Positions 16,845 to 27,173 are shown, numbered from the stretch's first letter. The stretch is 64,000 nucleotides of DNA from Labrys miyagiensis (GCF_030160835.1 NZ_BSPC01000015.1:186001-250000), one strand, 5' to 3'. Numbers and translations are program-made. Notes: a model not told the origin generated them from the sequence alone.

Positions 16845-17438
16845 TCAATTGGATTCAGCTATCGGCTTGAGCTTGTCGAGATAGGGCTTTACGGCCTCGG
16901 CGTTGCCGGGCAGGGGCGTTGAATCCTGCAGCGAGGCGTATTGGTCCTCGATCTGCTGCAATGCCTCCTTCTTCTTGTCCGGCGTCAGGCTGGTGTCGGC
17001 CTCGACCTCCGCCTTCGCCTTGGCCTTGTCGGCGTCTAGATCGACCTTCGAGCCGTCGGGCGTGGCCTGGTCATCCCCGCTATCGGGAACGTCCGCCTGG
17101 TAGGCGAGCATCACCGAATTGGTGACGATCTCGAGCTCATCGAAATCCTTGTAGTGAAATTTGGCGAGAAGAGCCTGGGTTTGCGCCTTGGCTTCGGGAA
17201 CGTTGTCGAAGGCGGGCAGGGAGGCAACCGGGTCATCGCCCGGCGTCTCCGAACGGTCGCCATATTTCCTGGTAAGCTGGGCTGCCAGTGTCGACAACTC
17301 ACCATGGGCTGCGATGAAATTCTCGACGATGGGGCCGGTGAGCGTGATCTGATCGTCCTGCACCGAGGCCGGCGCCGCGAAGCCGGCCGCCGGAACGATC
17401 AAGCCCGATGCAAGGCACAGGAGGCGGAGGAAGCGCAT
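16845..17438 (-). CDS. Hypothetical secreted protein
   Basis: A 197-residue protein with a clear signal peptide (residues 1-22: MRFLRLLCLASGLIVPAAGFA). I do not recognise a named family. The mature part is acidic and helical, with heptad-like stretches around residues 120-165 (VDLDADKAKAKAEVEADTSL, then DKKKEALQQIEDQYASLQ), suggesting a coiled coil. It starts 5 bp downstream of the NAD kinase stop on the same strand, so the two are probably co-transcribed. It is likely periplasmic. Confidence 0.75.
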   Translation of the reverse strand: MRFLRLLCLASGLIVPAAGFAAPASVQDDQITLTGPIVENFIAAHGELSTLAAQLTRKYGDRSETPGDDPVASLPAFDNVPEAKAQTQALLAKFHYKDFDELEIVTNSVMLAYQADVPDSGDDQATPDGSKVDLDADKAKAKAEVEADTSLTPDKKKEALQQIEDQYASLQDSTPLPGNAEAVKPYLDKLKPIAESN

Positions 17439-17443
17439 GGCGG

Positions 17444-18268
17444 CTACCAGTCGAATTGTTCGCGCAGGATGCGCTCATCGAGCGAATGCCCGGGATCGTG
17501 CAGCATGACAAGATCCTGCGACGAATCCATGGCTATCTCGACCCGCTGCACATCCTTCACCTCGAAATTGTCGGCGACGGCGTTGACCGGGCGCTTGGCC
17601 GGCTCCAGCACCTCGATGGTGACATGGGCACGCTGCGGCAGGATGGCGCCGCGCCAGCGCCGCGGGCGGAAGGCCGAGATCGGCGTCAATGCCAGCAGCG
17701 GCGCGTCCAGCGGCAGGATCGGGCCGTTGGCGGAGAGATTATAGGCGGTCGATCCAGCCGGCGTGGAGAGGATGAGCCCGTCGCAGATCAAGGTTTCCAG
17801 CCGGACATGGCGATCGATGGAAATGCGCAGCTTGGCGGCCTGGAAATTGGCACGCAGCAGCGAGACCTCGTTGATCGCGTAGGATTTGGTGCACTGGCCG
17901 TGTATGTCGGTGGTGCTCATGCTGAGGGGATGCACCACGCTCTTGCGCGCCTTGGATAGGCGCTCGTTGAGATCGTTCTCCCGGAACTCGTTCATCAGGA
18001 AGCCCACCGAGCCGCGGTTCATGCCGTAGATCGGGATCTTGCGGCCGCGCTGCTTGTGCAGGGTCTGCAGCATCAGGCCGTCGCCGCCGAGCGCTACGAT
18101 CACATCCGCCTCGCCGGGCGGCACATTGCCGTAGCGTGCCGTCAGCGATTTGAGCGCCTTGCGTGCGGAGGGCGCGGTGCTCGCGACAAAGGCGACCTTC
18201 TCGTAATGGTGCTTGCTGGTCACGGGTGGCAACGGAAGGGTTTGTGTTGGGAAATCAAGGGGTATCAC
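17444..18268 (-). CDS. nadK: NAD kinase
   Basis: A cytoplasmic NAD kinase of 274 residues that makes NADP from NAD and ATP. The GGDGLML motif (about residues 60-66) carries the phosphate-binding and catalytic Asp; [10 protein letters not shown] holds the conserved N-E pair, and [21 protein letters not shown] is the NAD-binding signature. The GTG at 18268 gives about 20 extra residues before the VAFVAST strand, which is tolerable; a later start is possible. It heads a short transcription unit with the secreted protein gene downstream. Confidence 0.94.
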   Translation of the reverse strand: MIPLDFPTQTLPLPPVTSKHHYEKVAFVASTAPSARKALKSLTARYGNVPPGEADVIVALGGDGLMLQTLHKQRGRKIPIYGMNRGSVGFLMNEFRENDLNERLSKARKSVVHPLSMSTTDIHGQCTKSYAINEVSLLRANFQAAKLRISIDRHVRLETLICDGLILSTPAGSTAYNLSANGPILPLDAPLLALTPISAFRPRRWRGAILPQRAHVTIEVLEPAKRPVNAVADNFEVKDVQRVEIAMDSSQDLVMLHDPGHSLDERILREQFDW

Positions 18269-18362
18269 GCGGTTTCCTCATCTGATTGATGGGGAAATCG
18301 CAGTGCCCCCTTCGTGAACCTATCTTGAAAGAACGCCGCCTGCCAATGCCCCGCAGACGAAA

Positions 18363-18389
18363 ACGCCGCACTGGTCTCCAGTGCGGCGT
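18363..18389 (-). terminator. Rho-independent terminator of rne
   Basis: A perfect 12-bp stem, ACGCCGCACTGG (18363-18374) with CCAGTGCGGCGT (18378-18389), and a 3-base loop. On the minus strand it is followed by TTTT. It begins 24 bp past the rne stop. Confidence 0.9.
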
Positions 18390-18412
18390 CGGCTGGCCTT
18401 GCGGTCAGACTT

Positions 18413-21094
18413 TTACTTCTTGGACCACCAGCCTGCCTTCTTGGGCTTGGCGGGGTCGACGGCGTCGACATAGACATAGGCGGAGGGATTGGAAACCGCG
18501 ACCTCGCGCACGACCGGTGCGGGCGCCTCTTCGGGCACCGGTTCCGGTTGGGGTTCCGGCGCTGCGGCGACCGGTTCGGGCACGACAGGGGCAGGCGCGG
18601 GTTCCGGGATGCTTTCCGCGACAGGCACGCTGTCGGCCTCGACGGTGATCGGCACCTGCTTGCGTCCGCGGCGCTTGGGCTTGGCAGGCTTTTCGTCGGC
18701 AGTCGCTTCCGCAGGCACAGGCACAGGGGCCGGCTCGGCATCGACGGTCACAACGTCGGGCGCAACTGCCTCGGCAGCTTCCACAGCCGGTGCAGCCTCG
18801 TCCTCGGCGCCGCGGCGTCCGCCACGGCGTCCTCGGCGGCGGCGCTTGCCGGCCTCGGCCTTCTCATCCTCGGAGGGCTCGGCAGCCGCGGTCTCGGCGA
18901 CGGACACGGTCTCAGCCGCGCCAACTTCCGAAGACTCGGCAACCATCGCTTCGCCACCAACCTCGTTGCCCTCTTCATTCGACGCGGCAGTGGTCGGCGC
19001 TTCCGCCTCGGCGCTGCCATTACCCCGCCGGCGACGACGACGGCGGCGGCGCTTGCGACCTCCTTCGCCGCCTTCGCCTTCGCTTTCGGCACGATGGTGA
19101 GGCGACTTGCGGCCGCCCTTCGGGGCCTCGGACTCTTCGTCCTCCTCCTCTTCGATCTCCTCTTCCTCGACCTCGACGATTTCCTCGACGGGCGGGAAGG
19201 AGTCGACCTGGACCGTGGTCACTGCCGGGCGCACTTCCTGCGGGGTGGCGAGTTCGCCGCGTTCGATCAGGTAGTTCTGGCTGCCGACAATGGTCTCATC
19301 GGCGCTGACGGTGATCAGCACGCCGAAACGGGCTTCGAGCGCATAGAGATGGCCGCGCTTGTGGTTGAGCACATAGAGCGCGGTGGCCGTGCGGGTGCGC
19401 AGCACGAGGTTGTGCGTGGCGCTCTTGAGGAGCTGGTCTTCCAGGGCGCGCAGGATGTGCAGCGCCACCGACGTGACAGAGCGAACATGGCCGCTGCCGC
19501 CGCAATGCGGGCAGACCTCGGTGGAGGATTCCAAGACGCCCGTGCGGATGCGCTGGCGCGACATCTCCATCAGGCCGAAATGCGAGATCCGGCCAACCTG
19601 GATACGAGCACGGTCGTTCTTGAGGCAATCCTTGAGCTTGCGCTCGACGGTACGGTTGTTGCGGCCCTCGTCCATGTCGATGAAGTCAATGACGATGAGG
19701 CCGGCGAGGTCGCGCAGGCGCAACTGGCGGGAGACTTCCTCCGCCGCTTCCAGATTGGTCTTGAGGGCGGTGTCCTCGATATTGTGCTCGCGCGTGGCGC
19801 GGCCGGAGTTCACGTCGATCGAGACCAGCGCTTCGGTCTGGTTGATGACGATATAGCCGCCGGACTTCAGGTTCACACTGGGCGAGAACATGGCGTCGAG
19901 CTGGGCTTCCACGCCGAAACGCTGGAAGAGCGGCGCCGCCTCGCGATAAGCCTGCACATTCTTGGCGTGGCTCGGCATGAGCATGCGCATGAAGTCCTTG
20001 GCCTCGCGGTAGCCATCGTCGCCGGCGACGATGACTTCGTCGATATCCTTGTTGTAGAGATCGCGGATCGAACGCTTGATCAGCGACCCCTCTTCATAGA
20101 CCAGCGTGGGCGCGGCGGACTTCAGCGTGAGGTCGCGAACATTCTCCCACAGGCGCAGCAGATATTCGAAGTCGCGCTTGATCTCGACCTTGGTGCGCGA
20201 AGCGCCGGCGGTGCGCAGGATGACACCCATGCCATCCGGCACGTCCAGCTCGCCGGCCACGGCCTTGAGGCGCTTGCGGTCGACCGCATTGGTGATCTTG
20301 CGGGAGATGCCGCCACCGCGTGCCGTGTTGGGCATCAGGACCGAATAGCGACCGGCCAGCGACAGATAGGTTGTGAGAGCGGCGCCCTTGTTGCCGCGCT
20401 CCTCCTTGACGACCTGCACCAGGAGGACCTGGCGGCGCTTGATCACTTCCTGGATCTTGTACTGCTTGCGGGTGCGCACCACGCGCTCGGGGATATCATC
20501 AGCCACATCCCCGCCGCCGAGAGCCTCGACATGCTCTTCGTCGCTGCCGGAACCGACTTCGACGATGCCGCCGGAACCGCCTTCCTCGCCGCCGCCATTT
20601 TCGTCGGCGCTGTGGTCGTCGCGGGCCTCGACTTCGGTTTCAGCCTCTGGTGCGGGGGCGGAAACGCTGGCATCGGCCTCAGAGGCCTCGGCCGCTTCCG
20701 TCCTGTTCTGGCCGCGGTTGCGCCCGCGGCGACGATCGCGCCCGCGCCGGCCTTCACCGCCGCCATTGCCGTTTCCGCCCTCGTCCTCGTCGTCCTCGTC
20801 GCGGTGCGAGCGCTGCTCTTCCGCGAGGAGAGCGAGGCGATCGGCCACCGGGATCTGATAGTAATCGGGATGGATTTCCGAGAAGGCGAGGAAGCCATGG
20901 CGGTTGCCGCCATATTCCACGAAGGCAGCCTGGAGCGAGGGCTCCACCCGGGTCACCTTGGCAAGATAGATATTGCCGCGCAGCTGCTTGCGATTGGCTG
21001 CCTCGAAATCAAACTCTTCGACGCGATTGCCGCGGACCACCACGACCCGGGTCTCTTCCGGGTGGGCGGCATCGATCAACATTTTGTTGGCCAT
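18413..21094 (-). CDS. rne: Ribonuclease E
   Basis: An 893-residue endoribonuclease that initiates mRNA decay and rRNA/tRNA processing and scaffolds the degradosome. The N-terminal S1 domain (residues 35-130) is split by an acidic insert rich in Asp, Glu and Gly. The catalytic core follows: FRRFGVEAQLD-type region, GLIVIDFIDMDEGRNNRTVE with the metal-binding Asp, and the Zn-link CPHCGGSGHV. After residue 600 comes a disordered tail of acidic, Arg-rich (RKRRRRRRRRR-type) and Pro/Ala-rich blocks, ending in KKAGWWSKK. In Caulobacter a terminal GWW-type motif binds PNPase. The start is MANKMLIDA at 21094. Confidence 0.95.
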   Translation of the reverse strand: MANKMLIDAAHPEETRVVVVRGNRVEEFDFEAANRKQLRGNIYLAKVTRVEPSLQAAFVEYGGNRHGFLAFSEIHPDYYQIPVADRLALLAEEQRSHRDEDDEDEGGNGNGGGEGRRGRDRRRGRNRGQNRTEAAEASEADASVSAPAPEAETEVEARDDHSADENGGGEEGGSGGIVEVGSGSDEEHVEALGGGDVADDIPERVVRTRKQYKIQEVIKRRQVLLVQVVKEERGNKGAALTTYLSLAGRYSVLMPNTARGGGISRKITNAVDRKRLKAVAGELDVPDGMGVILRTAGASRTKVEIKRDFEYLLRLWENVRDLTLKSAAPTLVYEEGSLIKRSIRDLYNKDIDEVIVAGDDGYREAKDFMRMLMPSHAKNVQAYREAAPLFQRFGVEAQLDAMFSPSVNLKSGGYIVINQTEALVSIDVNSGRATREHNIEDTALKTNLEAAEEVSRQLRLRDLAGLIVIDFIDMDEGRNNRTVERKLKDCLKNDRARIQVGRISHFGLMEMSRQRIRTGVLESSTEVCPHCGGSGHVRSVTSVALHILRALEDQLLKSATHNLVLRTRTATALYVLNHKRGHLYALEARFGVLITVSADETIVGSQNYLIERGELATPQEVRPAVTTVQVDSFPPVEEIVEVEEEEIEEEEDEESEAPKGGRKSPHHRAESEGEGGEGGRKRRRRRRRRRGNGSAEAEAPTTAASNEEGNEVGGEAMVAESSEVGAAETVSVAETAAAEPSEDEKAEAGKRRRRGRRGGRRGAEDEAAPAVEAAEAVAPDVVTVDAEPAPVPVPAEATADEKPAKPKRRGRKQVPITVEADSVPVAESIPEPAPAPVVPEPVAAAPEPQPEPVPEEAPAPVVREVAVSNPSAYVYVDAVDPAKPKKAGWWSKK

Positions 21095-21791
21095 TATTAT
21101 TTTCTCTCTGGCAAGCGCGGCCATGATCATGCGGATGGCTGGCGGCAATCACGGCCGGCACAGCCATGCCGATGAGGCAGGCGCTTGCTCTGTTGGCGGG
21201 GACAAGTCTCGATGAAGGGCGACTGGTATGTCCCGAAGGCGAAAGCGGCAGTGTCCGGGCAATCCCATGAGGGAATGCACGCTGCTTCACTTCGTTACGT
21301 CCGGGGGATGCTATTGTCTGCATCGCTCCATCACCGGGTTCGGGTCGCAAGAGGGGCCTTGCGACGGCGCTCTCGGTCGATGGGCAGGACGGGATATCCA
21401 ACTGGCGCTCGCGCCAACCCGGATCGCCAGGCGATCCGCACACCACCGGTGATTCTCCTTATCCTCTGAGGACACATCAGCAGCCGGATGACGATCGGCT
21501 AGGCCGGCACCGCATACGATCGTTACGCCTGTGCTGCGCAACCGGTCTGCAGGGGCCCTTCTGATGCTCGAATTCGGCATGGTCGGAGAACCATTCGAGA
21601 GCAGAAATTGTTTTATCGAGTTCTTGTTCGATTTGGCAAGGATTTCCGTAGCCTGTTGCAAGAAGGACACGGATTTTGAGCCCGCGGCGTTAACACAAGA
21701 GACACGCTTCTCGACGATCATCATTGTTTCGCCACTTCGTCACGGATATGTGCACGGACGACGGAAAGGGCAAGCCGACGGGCGGGCCCTG
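21095..21791. other. Long divergent intergenic region between rne and the amidase gene
   Basis: About 700 bp without a supported gene. It separates the minus-strand rne start from the plus-strand amidase start. Several frames are open, but none has plausible composition or a ribosome-binding site. A long untranslated rne leader is expected, since rne autoregulates through its 5' UTR in proteobacteria. I see no clear operator or large palindrome. Confidence 0.5.
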
Positions 21792-23132
21792 ATGATGGAG
21801 ATGACGGCTGGGATGAAGCTCGTCGCCGCGATGGTTTTGGGAATGCTGGCTGTTCTCGACTGGCACGGCGCTCTCGCCGCCCAGGGCGGCCCCGCGCCCG
21901 TGCCTGCCATGACGCAAGCCGCCCCGGCGCCGGCCGTGACAGCACCCGCCCCGGCGCAGGCCGACGCGCTGGTCGCCAGCGATGCGCGTCTGGCCGGCGA
22001 TGAGAAGCGCACCCGCCTGATCGTCGACCTCAATGGCCCGACCGACAAGCTGAACTTCCGGGTCTTCGTGCTGGCCGATCCCTATCGCGTCGTGGTCGAC
22101 CTGCCTCAGATCGCCTTCAACATCGCCCCGGACATCGGCAAGCATGGCCGCGGCCTGATCAGCGCCTATCGCTTCGGTCTGATCGCTCAAGGCAAGTCGC
22201 GCATCGTCATGGATCCGACCGGACCGGTTTCGGTGGACAAGTCCTTCCTGCTCGATGCGGTCGACAACCAGCCGGCGCGCCTCGTCATCGATCTCGTCAA
22301 GACCGACAGGTCGGCCTTCCTTCGTACGGTGGCGGCGCAGAAGGCCTCCGACATGACGGCGACACCGCCGCCTCCGCAGGGCGCCGATACGCTGCTGCCG
22401 GAGATCCAGCCCGGCCTTCCCATCGTGGTGGTCGATCCCGGCCATGGCGGCATCGATGCCGGCGCAACCTCGCCCTCGGGCGAACAGGAAAAGAGCATCG
22501 TCCTGGAATTCGCCAAGAAGCTCGCCGAGAAGATCAACGCCACTGGCCGCTATCGCGCGGTGCTCACGCGGGAGGATGACACGTTCATCACGCTGTCGGG
22601 CCGCATCCAGTTCGCCCGCGCCAACCGGGCCTCCCTGTTCGTCTCCGTCCATGCCGATACGCTGCATGATCCGTTCGGGGTGAGAGGCGCCACCATCTAC
22701 ACGCTCTCGGACAAGGCGTCCGACGCCGAATCCGCTCGCTACGCCGAACAGGAAAACAAGGCAGACGCCATCGCCGGCGTCGATCTCACGGCCGAACCCG
22801 GCGATGTCGCCGACATCCTGATCGACCTCACGCGGAGGGAGACCAAGACTTTCTCCAACCGTTTTGCCAAGGTGCTGATCGACGAGTTCCAAGCCGCCGC
22901 CACGCTCAACAAGAACCCGCACCGCTCCGCCGGCTTCATGGTGCTGACGGCGCCGGACATCCCCTCGGTTCTGCTCGAGCTCGGCTATCTCTCCAGCCGG
23001 GACGATGTGAAGCTGCTGACCTCCGACGATTGGCGAAATCGTGCGACGGATGCCGTGGTCACTGCAGTGGACGCCTTTTTTACGCAGCGTCGCCAGAATC
23101 AACCGGCAGTCTCCAACGCTGCAGCGCCCTGA
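21792..23132 (+). CDS. amiC: N-acetylmuramoyl-L-alanine amidase (AmiC type, AMIN plus Amidase_3)
   Basis: A 446-residue periplasmic zinc amidase that cleaves the peptide from muramic acid during cell separation. The signal peptide follows MKLVAAMVLGMLAV. The AMIN domain (about residues 65-165, TRLIVDLNGPTDKLNFRVF) targets the enzyme to the septum. The Amidase_3 domain (about residues 210-430) shows the zinc ligands in VDPGHGGIDAG, KSIVLEFAKKL and FVSVHADTLHD, and the catalytic Glu in VLLELGYLSS. Start candidates are ATGs at 21792, 21795, 21801 and 21813; the last still leaves a full signal peptide. PBP1A follows on the same strand. Confidence 0.92.
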   Translation: MMEMTAGMKLVAAMVLGMLAVLDWHGALAAQGGPAPVPAMTQAAPAPAVTAPAPAQADALVASDARLAGDEKRTRLIVDLNGPTDKLNFRVFVLADPYRVVVDLPQIAFNIAPDIGKHGRGLISAYRFGLIAQGKSRIVMDPTGPVSVDKSFLLDAVDNQPARLVIDLVKTDRSAFLRTVAAQKASDMTATPPPPQGADTLLPEIQPGLPIVVVDPGHGGIDAGATSPSGEQEKSIVLEFAKKLAEKINATGRYRAVLTREDDTFITLSGRIQFARANRASLFVSVHADTLHDPFGVRGATIYTLSDKASDAESARYAEQENKADAIAGVDLTAEPGDVADILIDLTRRETKTFSNRFAKVLIDEFQAAATLNKNPHRSAGFMVLTAPDIPSVLLELGYLSSRDDVKLLTSDDWRNRATDAVVTAVDAFFTQRRQNQPAVSNAAAP

Positions 23133-23335
23133 CATCATTAATGATATGTTGCGGGCGGGCCGCAGTTTCTCCACAAACGACCTGCAAAAGCGTAACCATG
23201 CCCCTCCCACCCTTGGGTTCGGTTGCCGGGACATGGTAAAGAAGGGGATGAAAGCGCCGCTTGCGCGTAGGTGCAGCATGCCCTAACCCCAGGCCCGCCG
23301 CGGTTGGGGACGATATTGCCGATGAAAGCGTTGTG

Positions 23336-25789
23336 ATGAGACTTCTCGTTCGATTCCTTGGATTTTTGTTCACAACGGCATCGATGTTGTTCCTTGTCGG
23401 GGGCTCGTTCGTCGCCCTCTATGTGTGGGCCAATACCCGCGACCTGCCGGATACCGCCGCGCTCAAGGATTACGAACCTCCGGTGATGACCCGCGTGCAT
23501 GCGGGCGATGGCACGCTGCTCGCCGAATATGCACGCCAGCGCCGGCTCTATCTGCCGATCGAGGTGGTGCCGCCCTTGCTGACGCATGCCTTCATGTCGG
23601 CCGAGGACAATGATTTCTACAATCATATCGGCATCGATCCCAAGGGCGTGCTGCGCGCCGCCCTGTCGAACCTCACCCATCACGGTCGCAGGCCGCAGGG
23701 TGCCTCGACCATCACCCAGCAGGTTGCCAAGAACTTCTTCCTCGCGCCCGACCAGAGCTATGTCCGCAAGATCAAGGAAGCCATCCTAGCGCTTCGCATC
23801 GAGCAGACTTATCCGAAGGACAAGATCCTCGAGCTCTATCTCAACGAGATCTATCTCGGCATGGGCAATTACGGCGTCGCCGCCGCGGCCCTCAATTATT
23901 TCGACAAATCGGTCGACGAATTGTCGATTGCCCAATGCGCCTATCTGGCGGCGCTGCCGAAAGGGCCGAACAACTACAATCCGATCACCAAGCACGATGC
24001 CGCCATTGAGCGCCGCAACTGGGTGATCGGCCAGATGGTCGAGAACGGCTATATCACCAAGGAAGAGGGCCAGAAGGCCCAGGCCGAGCCGCTCGCCATC
24101 AATCCCCGCATGGTAAATGGCGCCCAGACCTATGCCGCCAACTATTTCACCGAGGAAGTCCGCCGCGAAATCGCCGAGCGCTATGGCGAGGACAAGCTCT
24201 ATGAGGGCGGGCTGTCCGTACGCACCACGCTCGACCCCAAGCTCCAGCGTGAAGCCCGCGCCGCCATGGTCGAAGGGCTGGTGCGCTTCGACGAGCGCGG
24301 CGGCTATCGTGGGCCGGTGAAGAATGTCGATCTCGGCGAGGATTGGGGCGTGACCCTCGGCGCCGAGAAGCGCCTGAGCGACATCGCGCCCTGGCAGCTC
24401 GCCATCGTGCTCGAATCCGGCGACGCCAGCGCCCGCATCGGCCTGCAGCCGCCGCTCGACCGCTCCGGCAATGTCTCGGGCGACCGGCCGACTGGCGCTG
24501 TCAACCTCGATGGCGTCAAATGGGCACGCTGGGCAAGCGGCCCACTGCGCGGCAAGGCGGTGGGCAAGGTCAGCCAGGTGCTGAAGCCCGGCGACGTCGT
24601 CTATGTCGAGCCGCAGGCGGATGGCAGCTATCGCCTGCGCCAGATCCCCGAGATCTCCGGCGCCATGGTGGTGATGGATCCCTATACCGGGCGCGTGCTC
24701 GCCATGGTCGGCGGCTTCTCCTACGACCAGTCCGAGTTCAACCGCGCCACCCAGGCCCAGCGCCAGCCGGGCTCCTCCTTCAAGCCTTTCGTCTATGCCG
24801 CCGCGCTCGACAGTGGCTACACGCCCGCGACCTTGGTGAACGATGCGCCTATCGAGGTAAACCAGGGGAATGGCCAGGATACCTGGAGGCCGGAAAATTA
24901 CGGCGGGAAGTTCTACGGGCCGGCGACCCTGCGTTTCGGCATCGAATATTCCCGAAACGTCATGACCGTTCGCCTCGCCCAGGATATGGGCATGCCGCTG
25001 GTTGCCGAATATGCCCGCCGGTTCGGCGTCTATGACGACCTGCCGCCCTATCTTTCCATGGCTCTGGGCGCAGGTGGCACCACCGTAATGCGGATGGTCG
25101 CCGGTTACGGCATGATCGAGAATGGTGGTCGCCTGATCAAGCCGACCTTGATCGACCGCATCCAGGATCGCTGGGGCCATACGATCTACAAGCATGATGA
25201 GCGTGTCTGCCAAGGCTGCAACGCCGATAGCTGGAGCAACCAGGACGAACCCAAGCTGATCGACAATGCCGAGCAGGTCCTGGATCCGATGACGGCCTAT
25301 CAAGTCACATCGATGCTGGAGGGCGTGATCCAGCATGGTACGGCGCAGATCCTGAAATCGCTCAACCGCCCGCTTGCCGGCAAGACCGGCACGACCAACG
25401 ACGAGAAGGACGCCTGGTTCGTGGGCTTCTCCCCGGATCTCGTCTGCGGCCTCTATCTTGGTTACGATAACCCGCGCCATATCGGCAATGCCGTGACAGG
25501 CGGCAGCCTCGCTGCCCCGATCTTCGGCTCCTTTATGAAGCAAGCCCTGGCCGACAAGGCGCCCGTCCCATTCCGTGTGCCGCCCGGCCTCAAGCTCATC
25601 AGCATCGACCGCAAATCCGGTTTGCGGGCCGATGGTGCAAGCGCGATCCTTGAAGCCTTCAAGCCCGGCACGGCGCCGCCTGACAATTATTCTGTGATCG
25701 GTTCGGGCGGCGGCTTCGGCGAAAGCGGTGGCCCGCAAGCTGGCGGTGGCGGCGGCGCGGTCTCGGCTGGAACCGGCGATCTTTATTGA
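23336..25789 (+). CDS. mrcA: Penicillin-binding protein 1A (bifunctional class A)
   Basis: An 817-residue inner-membrane enzyme that polymerises and cross-links peptidoglycan. One N-terminal anchor spans about residues 8-30. The GT51 domain contains MSAEDNDFYNHIGID with catalytic E90, GASTITQQVAKN, RKIKEAILALRIE and LNEIYLGMGNYGV. An OB-like insert follows. The transpeptidase carries S480-x-x-K483 in GSSFKPFVYA, SRN in IEYSRNVMTV and K683-T-G in AGKTGTTNDEKDAWF. The C-terminus is Gly-rich. The ATG at 23336 (MRLLVRFLG) puts the anchor at the correct place. It lies between the amidase gene and prfB. Confidence 0.96.
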   Translation: MRLLVRFLGFLFTTASMLFLVGGSFVALYVWANTRDLPDTAALKDYEPPVMTRVHAGDGTLLAEYARQRRLYLPIEVVPPLLTHAFMSAEDNDFYNHIGIDPKGVLRAALSNLTHHGRRPQGASTITQQVAKNFFLAPDQSYVRKIKEAILALRIEQTYPKDKILELYLNEIYLGMGNYGVAAAALNYFDKSVDELSIAQCAYLAALPKGPNNYNPITKHDAAIERRNWVIGQMVENGYITKEEGQKAQAEPLAINPRMVNGAQTYAANYFTEEVRREIAERYGEDKLYEGGLSVRTTLDPKLQREARAAMVEGLVRFDERGGYRGPVKNVDLGEDWGVTLGAEKRLSDIAPWQLAIVLESGDASARIGLQPPLDRSGNVSGDRPTGAVNLDGVKWARWASGPLRGKAVGKVSQVLKPGDVVYVEPQADGSYRLRQIPEISGAMVVMDPYTGRVLAMVGGFSYDQSEFNRATQAQRQPGSSFKPFVYAAALDSGYTPATLVNDAPIEVNQGNGQDTWRPENYGGKFYGPATLRFGIEYSRNVMTVRLAQDMGMPLVAEYARRFGVYDDLPPYLSMALGAGGTTVMRMVAGYGMIENGGRLIKPTLIDRIQDRWGHTIYKHDERVCQGCNADSWSNQDEPKLIDNAEQVLDPMTAYQVTSMLEGVIQHGTAQILKSLNRPLAGKTGTTNDEKDAWFVGFSPDLVCGLYLGYDNPRHIGNAVTGGSLAAPIFGSFMKQALADKAPVPFRVPPGLKLISIDRKSGLRADGASAILEAFKPGTAPPDNYSVIGSGGGFGESGGPQAGGGGGAVSAGTGDLY

Positions 25790-25893
25790 GGCCCTCCGGC
25801 TACCGCGGGCAGCACCCCATATTCGTTCTTTCACTCAGCCGATGGCTTGCCTATATGGAGCCCGGCTAAACAATCCAAACGGGCGATTCACTT

Positions 25894-27025
25894 ATGCGCG
25901 CTGAAATCCTGTCCCTTGCGGACGACATCAAGCAGTCTGCGGGACTGCTGAGGAGGCATCTTTGACTGGGATACTTCCTACGCCCGCCTGCAAGAGCTGA
26001 ACCACCTCACCGAGCAGCCCGACTTCTGGAACGATGCCGAGAAGGCGCAGAAGCTGATGCGCGAGCGCACCGATCTCGATGATCGGCTGTCTTCGCTCGT
26101 TCGCATCGAGAAGGATCTCGACGAAACGCTGGAGCTTGCCGAACTCGGCGAGGCCGATGGCGATGATTCCATCGTCGACGAAGCGCAGGCGGCTCTCGCC
26201 AGCCTGAAAACGGAAGTGGTCGAGCGCCAGTTCGAAGCTCTGTTCTCCGGCGAGGCCGACGGCAACGACACCTATATCGAAATCAACTCTGGCGCCGGCG
26301 GTACCGAGAGCCAGGACTGGGCCAATATGCTGCTGCGCATGTATACGCGCTGGGGCGAACGGCACCGCTTCAAGGTCGAGTTGATGGATTTCACCGATGG
26401 TGAAACCGCGGGCATCAAGTCGGCGACGATCGTGGTGAAAGGCGAGAAGGCCTATGGCTGGGCCAAGGTGGAATCGGGCGTGCATCGCCTGGTGCGCATC
26501 TCACCCTATGATTCCAATGCCCGGCGGCATACGTCCTTCGCCAGCGTGTGGGTCTATCCGGTGATCGACGATAGCATCAACATCGAGATCAACGAGTCGG
26601 ACTGCCGCATCGATACCTATCGCGCCTCGGGCGCCGGCGGCCAGCACGTCAACCGGACCGACTCGGCGGTGCGCATCACCCATCTGCCCTCGGGCATCGT
26701 GGTGGCCTGCCAGCAGGACCGCTCCCAGCACAAGAATCGGGCCACGGCCTGGGGCATGCTGAAGGCGCGCCTCTATGAGGCCGAGCTCAAGCGGCGCGAG
26801 GAAGCGGCGATGGCGACCCATGCCGGCAAGAGCGACATCGGCTGGGGCCACCAGATCCGCTCCTACGTGCTGCAGCCCTACCAGATGGTGAAGGACACGC
26901 GCACCGGCTACACCTCCGGCACGCCCGGCGACGTGCTGGACGGCGACCTCGACGACTTCATGAAATCGGCCTTGGCCCAGCGTGTCTATGGTGGTGGCCC
27001 GGAGGGGGTCGAGGACATCGACTAA
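25894..27025 (+). CDS. prfB: Peptide chain release factor 2, with programmed +1 frameshift
   Basis: RF2 terminates translation at UGA and UAA. The gene begins at the ATG at 25894 and reads 23 codons to CTT (25960-25962), followed by an in-frame TGA (25963-25965). A +1 slip at CTT-T continues as GAC-TGG-GAT to the TAA at 27023, giving about 376 residues. AGGAGG at 25951-25956 sits three bases before the CTT, the internal Shine-Dalgarno that promotes the shift. The main frame has the GGQ loop ([15 protein letters not shown]), the SPYD version of the tripeptide anticodon region, and [19 protein letters not shown]. This is the normal autoregulated RF2 gene, not a broken one. Confidence 0.97.
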
Positions 27026-27173
27026 GGGTCGTCAAAACGGCAAGTGAATCGGAACAGGAAAGGCGCGACGCTTGAAGCGCCTGTTCCTAAGCGATCCCTT
27101 GGTCACCCGGTCAAACCTATCGCCCGTGCTAGAGCAAAGTGGCTTTAGACGCGATCGCCAACGAGACAGGAGA

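Noticed and set aside
18548-21175. A very long open frame (875 codons) antisense to RNase E
   Set aside because: It mirrors the codon structure of rne, has repetitive low-complexity composition and no recognisable domain. Long antisense frames are expected opposite GC-rich genes.
23786-25834. A 682-codon open frame antisense to PBP1A
   Set aside because: No domain or start signal; it is a shadow of the high-GC PBP1A gene.
25963-25965. Premature stop making prfB a pseudogene
   Set aside because: The TGA is part of the canonical CTT-TGA-C programmed frameshift site with an upstream AGGAGG, so the gene is functional.
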